Assembly: GCA_034670025.1 (NCBI GenBank)
Contig: JAXMOE010000002.1
Coordinates: forward strand, 1-64,000
Direction: 5' to 3'
Length of the DNA stretch: 64,000 nucleotides
From: PGYR01 sp034670025
GTDB taxonomy: Bacteria; Bacteroidota; Ignavibacteria; Kapaibacteriales; UBA2268
The first letter of the stretch is position 1; every line of letters begins with the position of its first letter. The notes under the pieces are model-generated. The model saw nothing but the letters and a program-made list of their open reading frames with translations. It did not search any database and had not been told where the DNA came from. Made by a program: the position numbers and the translations under genes. Shown here in pieces: positions 42,687 through 50,855 of the stretch.

Positions 42687-42727
42687 TTATTCTCCTAGAT
42701 TGCCACGTCGCAAAGCTCCTCGCAATG
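42687..42727. repeat. Dispersed palindromic repeat of host type
   Basis: Contains ATTGCCACGTCGC...CTCCTCGCAATGACG, with the dyad ATTGC / GCAAT. Sequences of this wording recur between genes in many bacterial genomes as mobile palindromes. It sits in a short gap of the prophage's early operon and is G/C-richer than its surroundings. Known only by resemblance. Confidence 0.4.
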
Positions 42728-42737
42728 ACGTGAGTTA

Positions 42738-44159
42738 TTAAAAATCACCTTGATTTGGCATTTCTTCGTAACCAAAATTTAGGTTTTCAAATTGGGCATA
42801 GTTTTTATTGAAGGCAGTTCTTACTGTACCTATTGGGCCGTTTCTTTGCTTGCCAATAATTAGTTCAGCTGTGCCGTCTGTAGGGGTTTTGTCTTCGTAT
42901 TCTATTAACCCATAGACTTCACGTCTTTGGACAAACATAATCACGTCTGCATCTTGTTCTATAGAGCCCGATTCACGTAAATCTGATAGCATAGGGGAGC
43001 GACTTTTCCCTGGTCTGCTTTCGATGGATCTATTGAGCTGAGCAAGTGCAACTACAGGGATTTTCAAGTCCTTTGCTATTTGCTTCAGGGTCATTGAGAT
43101 TAGTGCTATTTCTCTTTCTCTTGATTCTAAGCCATTGGCACGTACCAACTGCAAATAATCAACAAAGACTGCATCAATATTGTGTTCTGCTTTTAACCGT
43201 CTGCACTTGGCTTTTAGTTCGCCTATGTCCATTAATGAACTATCATCTATAAAAAGCTTCATATCGTTCATTTCGCCAAGGGTAGAGATTAACCTTTGGT
43301 TCTCGTCATTAGTAATTCTACCAGTTCTGATTTTCTGTTGATTAATTTTAGCTTCAGATGAAAGCAGGCGAATAATCAATTGTTCACTTGCCATTTCGAG
43401 CGAGAAGAAAGCAACGGACTTACCAGATTTGGCAATATTCCTTGAGATAGTTAGTCCAAGTGCAGTTTTACCCATTGATGGACGTGCTGCTATTATAATA
43501 AGCTCTGAGTCTTGCAACCCACCTAAGTATTTATCCAAATCGACAAGTCCAGTTGACAAGCCAGTAACACCGTCTTTTGCTCTTTGCTGAATGTTTCCAA
43601 TTGCTATAGCCGTGGAGCGAGTAAGTTCGGGCATAGATTGAAAGTTCTTAGACATACGCTTTTCAGCAATCTCGAATATTTCGGCTTCGGTTTTGTCGAG
43701 TAATTCGAGAATATCAACTTCCAAATCGTAAGCATCATTTATAGCAACTCCACTTGAAATAATAAGCTCACGCCTTAGTTGCATCTCAAGAACTATGTAA
43801 CAATATCTTTCTACATTAGCAGCTGTTGATACATGCTTTTGAATCTTAGCTACAAATGTACGACCTCCAATTTCCTTCAAATTGCCTTGCTTGCTCAGTT
43901 CATCACAAAGAGTAATCAAATCAACTTTTATATCCTTTTCACTCATGCGAATCATAGCAGTAAAAACTACTCTTAATCGCAATTGGTAGAATGAATCTTC
44001 ATTAAGCAATGCGGCTGCTTTTGAGATAGCTTCTTTACTAAGCATCATAGCACCGAGAACTGATATTTCGGCTTCCACTGAGTTGGGTGGCACTCTATTT
44101 CCAACTTGTGAAGTGTCTGCCCTTTTACTATTCTTTGGAATTTGATAAACGCCACTCAT
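42738..44159 (-). CDS. dnaB: DnaB-type replicative helicase
   Basis: 473 residues, full helicase length. N-terminal DnaB domain (about 25-125: RVPPNSVEAEISVLGAMMLSKEAISKAAALLNEDSFYQLRL), then the RecA-like domain with Walker A (AARPSMGKTALGLTISRN), Walker B (IDAVFVDYLQLVRA), QLNRSIESRPGKSRSPMLSDLRESGSIEQDADVIMFVQRRE and a C-terminal KQRNGPIGTVRTAF with the arginine finger region. It unwinds DNA ahead of the replisome. Mu-like phages usually take the host DnaB, so a phage copy is notable. ATGA overlap with the MuF-like gene. Confidence 0.95.
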   Translation of the reverse strand: MSGVYQIPKNSKRADTSQVGNRVPPNSVEAEISVLGAMMLSKEAISKAAALLNEDSFYQLRLRVVFTAMIRMSEKDIKVDLITLCDELSKQGNLKEIGGRTFVAKIQKHVSTAANVERYCYIVLEMQLRRELIISSGVAINDAYDLEVDILELLDKTEAEIFEIAEKRMSKNFQSMPELTRSTAIAIGNIQQRAKDGVTGLSTGLVDLDKYLGGLQDSELIIIAARPSMGKTALGLTISRNIAKSGKSVAFFSLEMASEQLIIRLLSSEAKINQQKIRTGRITNDENQRLISTLGEMNDMKLFIDDSSLMDIGELKAKCRRLKAEHNIDAVFVDYLQLVRANGLESREREIALISMTLKQIAKDLKIPVVALAQLNRSIESRPGKSRSPMLSDLRESGSIEQDADVIMFVQRREVYGLIEYEDKTPTDGTAELIIGKQRNGPIGTVRTAFNKNYAQFENLNFGYEEMPNQGDF

Positions 44160-44866
44160 ATCTTGCCTTGGGTTTTGAGTTTTTCAATTAGTGCATCATC
44201 AATTACAGGTCTCCATTTGTGAGTGCAATTATAGCCACCTCTGAAATAAAGAACTGCCAACCCTTGCTGATTGTCCATAGCTTGGATTTCTTCGTAAGTG
44301 TAGGTGTTATTGTAATGCTGTTTGCAAAAATCACGTTCTGGACTTTGACCAACGTATTTCCACTTCTCAATTCCTGCAGCTCTTTCTTCATCAATTGATA
44401 TTGCTTGAGAGTAACTCTGCAAAGAAGTATTGGCTATAGTTTCAGCACGATAAGCACCAGATACCGATTTCTCAATATTATTTACTAGTTGTTTTTTGGT
44501 TTGGTTATTATTAACTGCAGACTCCACAGCATCTAATATCCCTTTTCGTACTTTATTGTCAATAATTGCGAACTGCTGATTAGCTTTGATTAAAATATTG
44601 AGAGCTGATTTGCTAGGTTTAACTCTAGTTCTTTCAGATATCCAATACAAAGTATTCTTTACGTTTTTCTGTGCTTCAGCAATGGTACTATTTGCATCAG
44701 CTAAGAATTGCTCAGAAAGCCGTTTGTATGGGTTGTACTTCTTAATAAACTTTCTTACTTCTTTCTTTATATCAGATTCTGATTTCCCTTGTTTTATTAA
44801 ATCAGAAATCAGCTTCTCAATTTTCCTTTGGAGGACTTTTAATATCTTGTTATATCTTTGAGTCAT
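44156..44866 (-). CDS. MuF-like head morphogenesis protein (displaced)
   Basis: 236 residues. Helical N-terminal part, then the typical phage head morphogenesis/SPP1 gp7-type C-terminal motif: RAETIANTSLQSYSQAISIDEERAAGIEKWKYVGQSPERDFCKQHYNNTYTYEEIQAMDNQQG...YFRGGYNCTHKWRPV, with the CxxH...CxHxW ligands. In Mu the gene follows the portal; here it lies 6 kb away, on the opposite strand, between a zinc-ribbon gene and dnaB. It may have been moved or may serve another role (DNA-entry-linked protein). Confidence 0.75.
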   Translation of the reverse strand: MTQRYNKILKVLQRKIEKLISDLIKQGKSESDIKKEVRKFIKKYNPYKRLSEQFLADANSTIAEAQKNVKNTLYWISERTRVKPSKSALNILIKANQQFAIIDNKVRKGILDAVESAVNNNQTKKQLVNNIEKSVSGAYRAETIANTSLQSYSQAISIDEERAAGIEKWKYVGQSPERDFCKQHYNNTYTYEEIQAMDNQQGLAVLYFRGGYNCTHKWRPVIDDALIEKLKTQGKI

Positions 44867-45135
44867 TTGAACAATCGTGGATTAAATGAATTGTATCCTT
44901 CTTGCAGCTTCTCTCTGTGGTCTGTTTTGAAATCTTCTATGTCTACCCAAAGTGCTCTGTTTCGCTTATAATTATAAACTGAAACATCTACTATTTCCTC
45001 ATGTGAACGCACTTGAGTACCACAACCTGTTGTATTTCTCCCATCGACACAGGTTAAGTAGCGAAGAGTGACATTGCCAATCCTCTTTGTGTTATCCACA
45101 CGAAACTTTTCATTTCCACACATAGGGCAGACCAT
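44863..45135 (-). CDS. Zinc-ribbon protein, Ogr/Delta-like late activator candidate
   Basis: 90 residues. Begins MVCPMCGNEKFRVDNTKR and continues YLTCVDGRNTTGCGTQVRSHEEIVD: four cysteines in the order CxxC...C...C, with the spacing and CGxxxxxxEEIVD end of Ogr/Delta-type activators of P2 late genes. If this reading is right it would switch on the late operons; Mu itself uses a different protein (C, Mor family), of which I see no relative. 2 bp after the ParB-like gene, 4-bp overlap with the MuF-like gene. Confidence 0.6.
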   Translation of the reverse strand: MVCPMCGNEKFRVDNTKRIGNVTLRYLTCVDGRNTTGCGTQVRSHEEIVDVSVYNYKRNRALWVDIEDFKTDHREKLQEGYNSFNPRLFK

Positions 45136-45137
45136 AG

Positions 45138-46130
45138 CTAGATACCTTGTTCTTTTAGATATTTCAATAATTTCTCAATGTCAATTAAGTATTCCTTTCC
45201 ACCTTCAGATGTAGCTACAATAGGTTGCTCCCAGTTGACAAATCTCACATCAGCTTTATTGACATTCTCGTCTGTAGCTATTTGAGCAAAGTCTTTTGGT
45301 TTTATCCAAACTTTGGTTGTGCTCTTTTTGGGTTTTTTCCTCTTAGGTTTCTTTGACTTAGGATCAATCATTCCCGCAATTCTATTCCATTCATCATTGA
45401 TTTTTCTGTAAGCTCTGTACATGCTTAATTTTTCACTATCAGCTTCTTTTCTAACTGACTCCCAAAACTCATGAAATGCTTTTGAAAGTTTAGATTTCTT
45501 TGATTTAGAAAGCGATGAAGCACCTATTTTTTCATTTTTTTCCTCATACCACTCTTCAGTTAATACAGCATTATGATACTTTTGCTGGTCTTCACTTACA
45601 CCTAAATGCATCTCAATAACTTCATAAGCATTAAGCTTGAAATTTTCATCAACAATGCCGTCTCGTGAAAGTTTCACTGAAGTAATTTTTTTAACTTCTT
45701 CAATTGCCTTACTGCCTTTTGATTGCAACAACTTACGTACTTGGCACAGTTTTTGATTATACACCTTTATTTCCGCTGCAATTTCGCTTCTTTTTTTCTT
45801 CCTTTGCTTGTTCGAAATAAGGTGTAAAAAGTCAGCATCGTGCATTGATTCAAAATGTCTTAACTCACATTGAATACTTTCAAATCCTAGCTCCTGACAT
45901 ACTTTAATTCTTTGGTGTCCACTAATTATTACAATAGCATCTTCTGGTTCAGTTTCAATTAATCCATTGTTAATACTGACAATAGGGGCAATTGCTACTC
46001 CATGGAGTTTGATATTGTTTTTGAAATCTTCATCAATATCACTACTGTAAATTTCAGATTGATTTGGATGGTCTAATATCTTAACTGAACCATCAAGTTT
46101 AAGCTCTATAAATTCTTTGCTTTTCATCAT
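45138..46130 (-). CDS. ParB-like protein, long form
   Basis: 330 residues. ParB N-domain (about 20-110): SDIDEDFKNNIKLHGVAIAPIVSINNG...EDAIVIISGHQRIKVCQELGFESIQCELRHF, with the SGHQRIKVCQELG signature (box II). A following helical region may be HTH-like. The C-terminal half has a basic hinge (KPKRKKPKKSTTKVWIK) and ends VNWEQPIVATSEGGKEYLIDIEKLLKYLKEQ. It shares one base with the shorter ParB-like gene. DNA binding or a nucleotide-dependent clamp is expected; the role in the phage is unknown. Confidence 0.75.
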   Translation of the reverse strand: MMKSKEFIELKLDGSVKILDHPNQSEIYSSDIDEDFKNNIKLHGVAIAPIVSINNGLIETEPEDAIVIISGHQRIKVCQELGFESIQCELRHFESMHDADFLHLISNKQRKKKRSEIAAEIKVYNQKLCQVRKLLQSKGSKAIEEVKKITSVKLSRDGIVDENFKLNAYEVIEMHLGVSEDQQKYHNAVLTEEWYEEKNEKIGASSLSKSKKSKLSKAFHEFWESVRKEADSEKLSMYRAYRKINDEWNRIAGMIDPKSKKPKRKKPKKSTTKVWIKPKDFAQIATDENVNKADVRFVNWEQPIVATSEGGKEYLIDIEKLLKYLKEQGI

Positions 46131-46462
46131 TACCTTCCTCCTCTTTGCATATTGAAAGTGTGATAGTCAGCAATCATCTCTTTTTCAGAAGAGTAATGAT
46201 TCAATTCACAAATCAATGTTTTCATATTTAGTTTTCTTGCGGCTTTTATCCTTCTATGGCCACTCACTATAACAAATGCATCATCTGGTGCATTAGGATA
46301 TTGACCATTATTTCTAGTTATTACAGGGTGCTGTATGATTCCAACTGCTTTAACTGAAATAATAAAGTCCATATCAATTTTTTCATCATCTATAAGTGAT
46401 AGTGGGTGATTCAATAGACAGTCTGTCTGTAAATTTACTTCTATAAATTCTCTTTTATTCAT
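46130..46462 (-). CDS. ParB-like protein, short form
   Basis: 110 residues that cover only the ParB N-domain: MDFIISVKAVGIIQHPVITRNN...DAFVIVSGHRRIKAARKLNMKTLICELNHYSS. It carries the same SGHRRIKAARKL signature as its neighbour (SGHQRIKVCQEL) and no C-terminal extension. Tandem paralogues suggest duplication and a heteromeric or regulatory pair. Confidence 0.75.
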   Translation of the reverse strand: MNKREFIEVNLQTDCLLNHPLSLIDDEKIDMDFIISVKAVGIIQHPVITRNNGQYPNAPDDAFVIVSGHRRIKAARKLNMKTLICELNHYSSEKEMIADYHTFNMQRGGR

Positions 46463-46487
46463 TTATAATTTCCTTTGTTTTTAAGAG

Positions 46488-46517
46488 AGTGGAAGCCGTA
46501 TGCTGATGGCTTCCACT
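46488..46517 (-). terminator. Hairpin between gam-like and ParB-like genes
   Basis: Perfect 10-bp stem AGTGGAAGCC (46488-46497) / GGCTTCCACT (46508-46517). On the minus strand a TCTCTT/AAAAAC tract follows. It could reduce read-through from the early genes into the ParB-like genes. Confidence 0.55.
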
Positions 46518-46528
46518 TTCCGAATATG

Positions 46529-47008
46529 CTAGTTTGGTTTAATTGTTAATGTTTCATCATCTTTAAGCTCAAGCCCCAGCTTCGCAAGTTTCTTATCATC
46601 AAGTTCTTGTGATTTGATAGCTGATTTGATTGTTGCTGTATCAACCTTTTCAGTTACCTTGATAAAGCGTTCTTTGAAGTTTTTGAACTTAGTTTTTATC
46701 GTCTCTATTGTCTTTTCTTGATCTTTGCAAATCAACTTAGTTGATGCTTTCTTTTTAGCCGTCACAAATTCATTCTTATAGGTTTTTTTGCCTTTGAAGA
46801 CTACTTCGTCATTCTTATCAGCAAAATCCCAAAGAGCGTCTTCTACGTCTTTCAGATTAGCATTGTCCTGCTCTATTGATTTCAAAAATGTTTCTTTTCT
46901 CTTCGCTTCTTTCTCTTCGTAGGCAGCTACGAGCTTATCCAATTTGCTTTTTAGTCCAGCGTAGTAGCTGCTGTTTTCGTCGAAATCTTTTAGGTTCTTG
47001 ATATTCAT
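46529..47008 (-). CDS. gam: Host-nuclease inhibitor, Mu Gam-like
   Basis: 159 residues. Helical throughout, with a central basic turn (FADKNDEVVFKGKKTYKNEFVTAKKK) and an end DKKLAKLGLELKDDETLTIKPN, as in Gam-type proteins (...gV.I...e.F.I.P). Family role: binds the phage DNA ends as a dimer and blocks RecBCD/AddAB, in the manner of Ku. Located between the early genes and the ParB-like pair. Confidence 0.75.
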   Translation of the reverse strand: MNIKNLKDFDENSSYYAGLKSKLDKLVAAYEEKEAKRKETFLKSIEQDNANLKDVEDALWDFADKNDEVVFKGKKTYKNEFVTAKKKASTKLICKDQEKTIETIKTKFKNFKERFIKVTEKVDTATIKSAIKSQELDDKKLAKLGLELKDDETLTIKPN

Positions 47009-47035
47009 TATTCTATCCTTAATTTATTGATTCAA

Positions 47036-47626
47036 TTAATTGTAGGAAATGTTAGGCACACCCATTTTCTTAGAACCAGCAACCTTCGTGTTCATCTTAG
47101 TGAACCGCTTGATCAGATAATCAGCTTGCTGATAGGTCATAGATGGATAGTGAAACACTTCATACTTTTGTGGTGTCCTCAATCCTGCCTTGTGTAGTAG
47201 CGAATTACACTTAGTGTTGGCAGTAGTCCAGATGTGATTTCTGAATTTACTTGGGATTGCTGTCCACCCTTCGTTCTTGTACAGTTCTTGAATCATTGTT
47301 TTTAAGTTCTCACCAGTGAGTGGCTGTCCTAGCTTATTCACTGCTGAAATAGAATCATAGTCATGGTAGTAGATAGCAAATTCGAAAGCAAGGTTTCTAA
47401 CAGTATTAGATTGTTTGCTGGTGCAGAATCTATTAACAGGTTTTCTTGATTTGATGAATTTGTACAATCGGTATCGTTCATTATCATTAAGTTTAATTTC
47501 ATCTTTCTTGAATAGTCTGTTAGATAGATCATCGCGAAGAGCTTTGATTGAGTCTTCGTCTTTTTCAACAGCGTGCTCCATACATGCTAGATAGATTTGT
47601 TTTCTATTTACTACATAGTTACTCAT
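47036..47626 (-). CDS. Early phage protein, possibly GemA-like
   Basis: 196 residues, basic and helical, with FCTSKQSNTVRNLAFEFAIYYHDYDS and TYQQADYLIKRFTKMNTKV segments. The second region (MTYQQADYLIKRF) resembles GemA/DUF1018-type middle genes of Mu-like phages, and the position next to Gam fits, but the match is weak. It could instead be an unrelated DNA-binding protein. Confidence 0.4.
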   Translation of the reverse strand: MSNYVVNRKQIYLACMEHAVEKDEDSIKALRDDLSNRLFKKDEIKLNDNERYRLYKFIKSRKPVNRFCTSKQSNTVRNLAFEFAIYYHDYDSISAVNKLGQPLTGENLKTMIQELYKNEGWTAIPSKFRNHIWTTANTKCNSLLHKAGLRTPQKYEVFHYPSMTYQQADYLIKRFTKMNTKVAGSKKMGVPNISYN

Positions 47627-48030
47627 GATGCTTGCACCTCCTTAGTTTTTAGTTTCAAATACATATCAGCGACTTCTGATATTTCGGTTCTTTGTTCGAT
47701 GGTGAAAGTCTCATCTAATCGGATAGCGTCTTTGATATGCTCATACATTCTGATAGGCATAACGGCTAACATTTCGAGAGCTTCACGGTCGATTGTCGAG
47801 TTGTGAATTATAGTTTTGATTGTCTGAGGGTAATCACGTCCAGTTTTCTCACAGTCGATAAGGTGCTGCATATAGTCAGTTGATACAATACCGTAGTTCT
47901 TATCAACATAATCACGTAGTTTGATTGATTGATCTAGCAGCCCAAAGCTGGATAGAGTACAACCAAGTGAGTAGAGTTGATCGGAATTGAGCACCTTAAA
48001 TATTGTTTCGCACATCAGCTTACTTGACAT
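47623..48030 (-). CDS. Early phage protein, unknown function
   Basis: 135 residues, mostly helical (MCETIFKVLNSDQLYSLGCTLSSFGLLDQSIKLRDYV...). ATGA-type overlap with the next gene. No recognisable family. Confidence 0.5.
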   Translation of the reverse strand: MSSKLMCETIFKVLNSDQLYSLGCTLSSFGLLDQSIKLRDYVDKNYGIVSTDYMQHLIDCEKTGRDYPQTIKTIIHNSTIDREALEMLAVMPIRMYEHIKDAIRLDETFTIEQRTEISEVADMYLKLKTKEVQAS

Positions 48031-48242
48031 AATGTTGCCTCGCTTTCTTGTTTTTCGATAGTTGCTTTGAGTATAGTTGACTGCTTTCTGAAGAAGTCAA
48101 TCCTATTATTCAAGCTGTTGGCAAACAGATTTCTGCCTGCTTTCTCAGCTTCTTTCTTTTGGTTAACAGCTTCGGGTATCATTCTCTGATAGTGAGCCAA
48201 ATCTGCTTTTAATTCAGTAATTGATTTATTGTGTGTTTTCAT
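48015..48242 (-). CDS. Early phage protein, coiled-coil
   Basis: 75 residues, almost entirely helical and charged (ITELKADLAHYQRMIPEAVNQKKEAEKAGRNLFANSLNNRIDFFRKQSTILKATIEKQ). It overlaps the next gene by 16 bp. Unknown function. Confidence 0.5.
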   Translation of the reverse strand: MKTHNKSITELKADLAHYQRMIPEAVNQKKEAEKAGRNLFANSLNNRIDFFRKQSTILKATIEKQESEATLCQVS

Positions 48243-48522
48243 TTTCTGTCTCTTTTTTTATTTTATCAAAGTCACCGTTTTCTATTCTAGTTTTGAACTC
48301 TTTTAGTTCCTTTAAACGGCGTTTTTCATATTTCAATAGCTCTTCACTAGACTTATACAGAAAACCAAGGTAAAAATCGAAAGAAAGAAACATCTGTTTT
48401 TTCAGCTTCTCAATTCTTTCTTCTGACTTTGAAATCCAAAAAATTGTTGAACTGTAAACAAAACCTTTTTGTTCATCTTCTGTCATCTTAGCTAATTTAT
48501 TTGCATCCATTTTGAAACTCAC
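48226..48522 (-). CDS. Early phage protein, coiled-coil
   Basis: 98 residues. Charged helices (SKSEERIEKLKKQMFLSFDFYLGFLYKSSEELLKYEKRRLKELKEFKTRIEN). Overlaps both neighbours. Unknown function. Confidence 0.5.
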   Translation of the reverse strand: MSFKMDANKLAKMTEDEQKGFVYSSTIFWISKSEERIEKLKKQMFLSFDFYLGFLYKSSEELLKYEKRRLKELKEFKTRIENGDFDKIKKETENENTQ

Positions 48523-48896
48523 ATTTTTAATAGATTTGCTTGCTTTTCTGGTAGGCCGTTTGCGATGAGTTGTTTTCTCACTACTTCTAAGCTACCTTTG
48601 ATTTCGTGGTTCGTTTGCTCTATTTCAGCTTTCTTGTATTTGGTGAAACCTTTGAGCTTCATTTTGTTGCCATACTCTTTAGTGTTTTTGAGAGCTTCGT
48701 TGTTACGCTTCACTTTCTCGTTAAGCATATCCATGTGCAGATGCAGCTCACCTGCTTCTGTTAGCTTTTGTTCTAAATGGTCAAATACACTTTTGTCTAG
48801 CATGCCTTGATCAGTTAGTTCTCTGAGGTCGCTCAGTACAGTTTGCTTGGCAGGTGCTACCTGCTTTGGTTTAGTTATGTTTAGTCCGTTACTCAT
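48519..48896 (-). CDS. Early phage protein downstream of transposase
   Basis: 125 residues, helical and charged, N-terminus MSNGLNITKPKQVAPAKQ. It directly follows the transposase gene (26 bp apart), where Mu carries MuB, but has no Walker A or B motifs and less than half the length, so it is not a MuB ATPase. Whether it takes over part of that role is open. Confidence 0.5.
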   Translation of the reverse strand: MSNGLNITKPKQVAPAKQTVLSDLRELTDQGMLDKSVFDHLEQKLTEAGELHLHMDMLNEKVKRNNEALKNTKEYGNKMKLKGFTKYKKAEIEQTNHEIKGSLEVVRKQLIANGLPEKQANLLKM

Positions 48897-48922
48897 AATA
48901 TCTCCTAGTGGTTTTTAAAAAA

Positions 48923-50851
48923 TTAAATATCTAAATCGTCTAACATTTTCATAAATTCTTTGCCTTTTTCGGTAGTGATTTCTAACTCTTCGTAGAACTC
49001 ATCTACTTCATTAGCATCGTCGTCACCTTCAACTTCTTTGTAAACTTGGCTAGAGTTAGCTGCAAGTTGTTTAGTCCACTTAGCGGCGTTCGGAGGGTTT
49101 GACTCGTAGGTCAAATCGTCCACAATTTCAATAGTGTTTTCGTCAACTTCTTTTTGCATTTCGTTTTGTAGTCGCTCTCTGTAGCTTCTTACTTGTCTTC
49201 GTTGGTAGTTAGCTTCCTGAAAAGTTTGAGCCGTGAAATCTTCGCCAACTCCGAGTAGTTCCGGATTGTCTTTGTCAGAAACATCAACTACAATAAACTT
49301 ATCCGATTCACCAGGAATAGGGATGGTGCAGACACGTTTGCCAACATCACCAACAGTAAAGCTGTCGCAATGGATATTCATAGAGCGGCCATTGATTGTA
49401 GTTTGATAGCTACCAATCTGTGTAATTTTAACGGTGTGTTTGTGTCGTTCGGGTTGTGCGTAGTATAGTAGCATACCTATTCGATTGAAGTCGCTGACAT
49501 CTGGAATAAAAGAGCCATCATCATCCGAAGTAAAGTAGTTGTGTACGTCTTCCATAGTGTTGATGTCTTGTTCATCGAAAATCTGATTGAAGAGTTTGTA
49601 CATCTTAGGGCGTGGCATTTGTACGAATTTTCCCCATACCCAATTAAAGAAGCGTTCCCAAAACCCATTGATAGGGAAAAGTCGCTCAGAGTAAAGTAAT
49701 TCTAAATTTTGTTTGTCCTGTCCAGGTTTGTCATATTTCAATACATCGTAAGGAGAGCCAGCTAGTGTAAGTTGCACACCTTCTTTCCTGTCACCACCTT
49801 GAAAAGTATTTGCAAAGTAGAGACCATCGAACTCATCTTTGAAGTGTTTGATAGAGCGTTCTACTTTTGATTTGAAAACAGAACGTGCAATCATAGCCGG
49901 GGCGTGGACATAAGGACCAGTTTGACCATCGAACAAATGTGCAATTGGTCCATCTGTATCATCTTTAAATGCTTGCAACTCATCCTTAGTATAGAGTGAT
50001 TCGACAAGTCCAATCACATTAGTATTCTTCATAGCACGTGAGGTTTCGAAAACCCAGAACGTATCTGAATGAATACCGTGAGCAAATGCCGTCATCAGTA
50101 TGCCAGCGGCTACTACATCGGAAGTGATAGACTCACACGGCAGCACCATAAGAGGATAGCCAGTAATACCATCGACAAATACAAGGCCCCAGGGCATAGT
50201 CATTTTGCCATCTTTTTCAACCCATACATCACGCTTAAAATCATCGACAACAATTACACGGCGACTACCAAAACCTTTGCCTAGCAATCCTGCACGTTTG
50301 AACATAGAGAAATGATTGTAACGAGAAGACAAGAACGATTCGAGAGCTTCTTCCTTTCTTCTACTTTTGCGTTTGTAGAGAGCTTCCCAATTTTCTTCGT
50401 AGTAAACTGAGCGATGAGTACATGTCTTAGTTTTGTTCCTGGTTAGGTTTTTATAAACTTTCTCACCGTCGAATTGGACACCATCCATAGCCGCCATCCG
50501 GGAAGCGATACGGCATGCTTCTAATAGATTAGGAGTGGCAGCAGAAATATAGTATTTCTTTATCATTGGTATAATGATATGCCAAATCTCCCTATAAATA
50601 CGAGGCACACCGTAGTCGGCACGTCTGTCATTAGGTTTGTTGTTTCTTATAGCAGATTGTGACAGCTCGGCAGGATTGAGTCCCCAAAGTTCAACAACTG
50701 AGGGTTTGAGTAGCTTAGCCTTTCTACCAGGACCATCTGTTGATTCATAGGAATCTAAATAATGATCTAAATTTTTTCTAGCTCTAACTGATCTTTCAGA
50801 CCTGTTGACGATATGAGCTACTTCTTTTATAGTTAATAGTTGTTCTTGCAT
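48923..50851 (-). CDS. MuA-like phage transposase
   Basis: 642 residues. N-terminal helix-turn-helix (LLTIKEVAHIVNRSERSVRAR, about 5-25) for end binding. The rve/RNase H core has D203/D204 (RVIVVDDFKRDVWVE), E269 (SDTFWVFETSRAMKN) where the second Asp is expected, and E331 (FKSKVERSIKHFKDE), followed by a Mu-type beta-barrel C-terminal part (about 480-560). It joins phage ends to target DNA and replicates by transposition. The E269 in place of the usual Asp is unusual. Overlaps the gene before by 4 bp distance only. Confidence 0.9.
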   Translation of the reverse strand: MQEQLLTIKEVAHIVNRSERSVRARKNLDHYLDSYESTDGPGRKAKLLKPSVVELWGLNPAELSQSAIRNNKPNDRRADYGVPRIYREIWHIIIPMIKKYYISAATPNLLEACRIASRMAAMDGVQFDGEKVYKNLTRNKTKTCTHRSVYYEENWEALYKRKSRRKEEALESFLSSRYNHFSMFKRAGLLGKGFGSRRVIVVDDFKRDVWVEKDGKMTMPWGLVFVDGITGYPLMVLPCESITSDVVAAGILMTAFAHGIHSDTFWVFETSRAMKNTNVIGLVESLYTKDELQAFKDDTDGPIAHLFDGQTGPYVHAPAMIARSVFKSKVERSIKHFKDEFDGLYFANTFQGGDRKEGVQLTLAGSPYDVLKYDKPGQDKQNLELLYSERLFPINGFWERFFNWVWGKFVQMPRPKMYKLFNQIFDEQDINTMEDVHNYFTSDDDGSFIPDVSDFNRIGMLLYYAQPERHKHTVKITQIGSYQTTINGRSMNIHCDSFTVGDVGKRVCTIPIPGESDKFIVVDVSDKDNPELLGVGEDFTAQTFQEANYQRRQVRSYRERLQNEMQKEVDENTIEIVDDLTYESNPPNAAKWTKQLAANSSQVYKEVEGDDDANEVDEFYEELEITTEKGKEFMKMLDDLDI

Positions 50852-50855
50852 GGTT

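Noticed and set aside
48519..48896. MuB ATPase downstream of the transposase
   Set aside because: Only 125 residues and no P-loop or Walker B motif.
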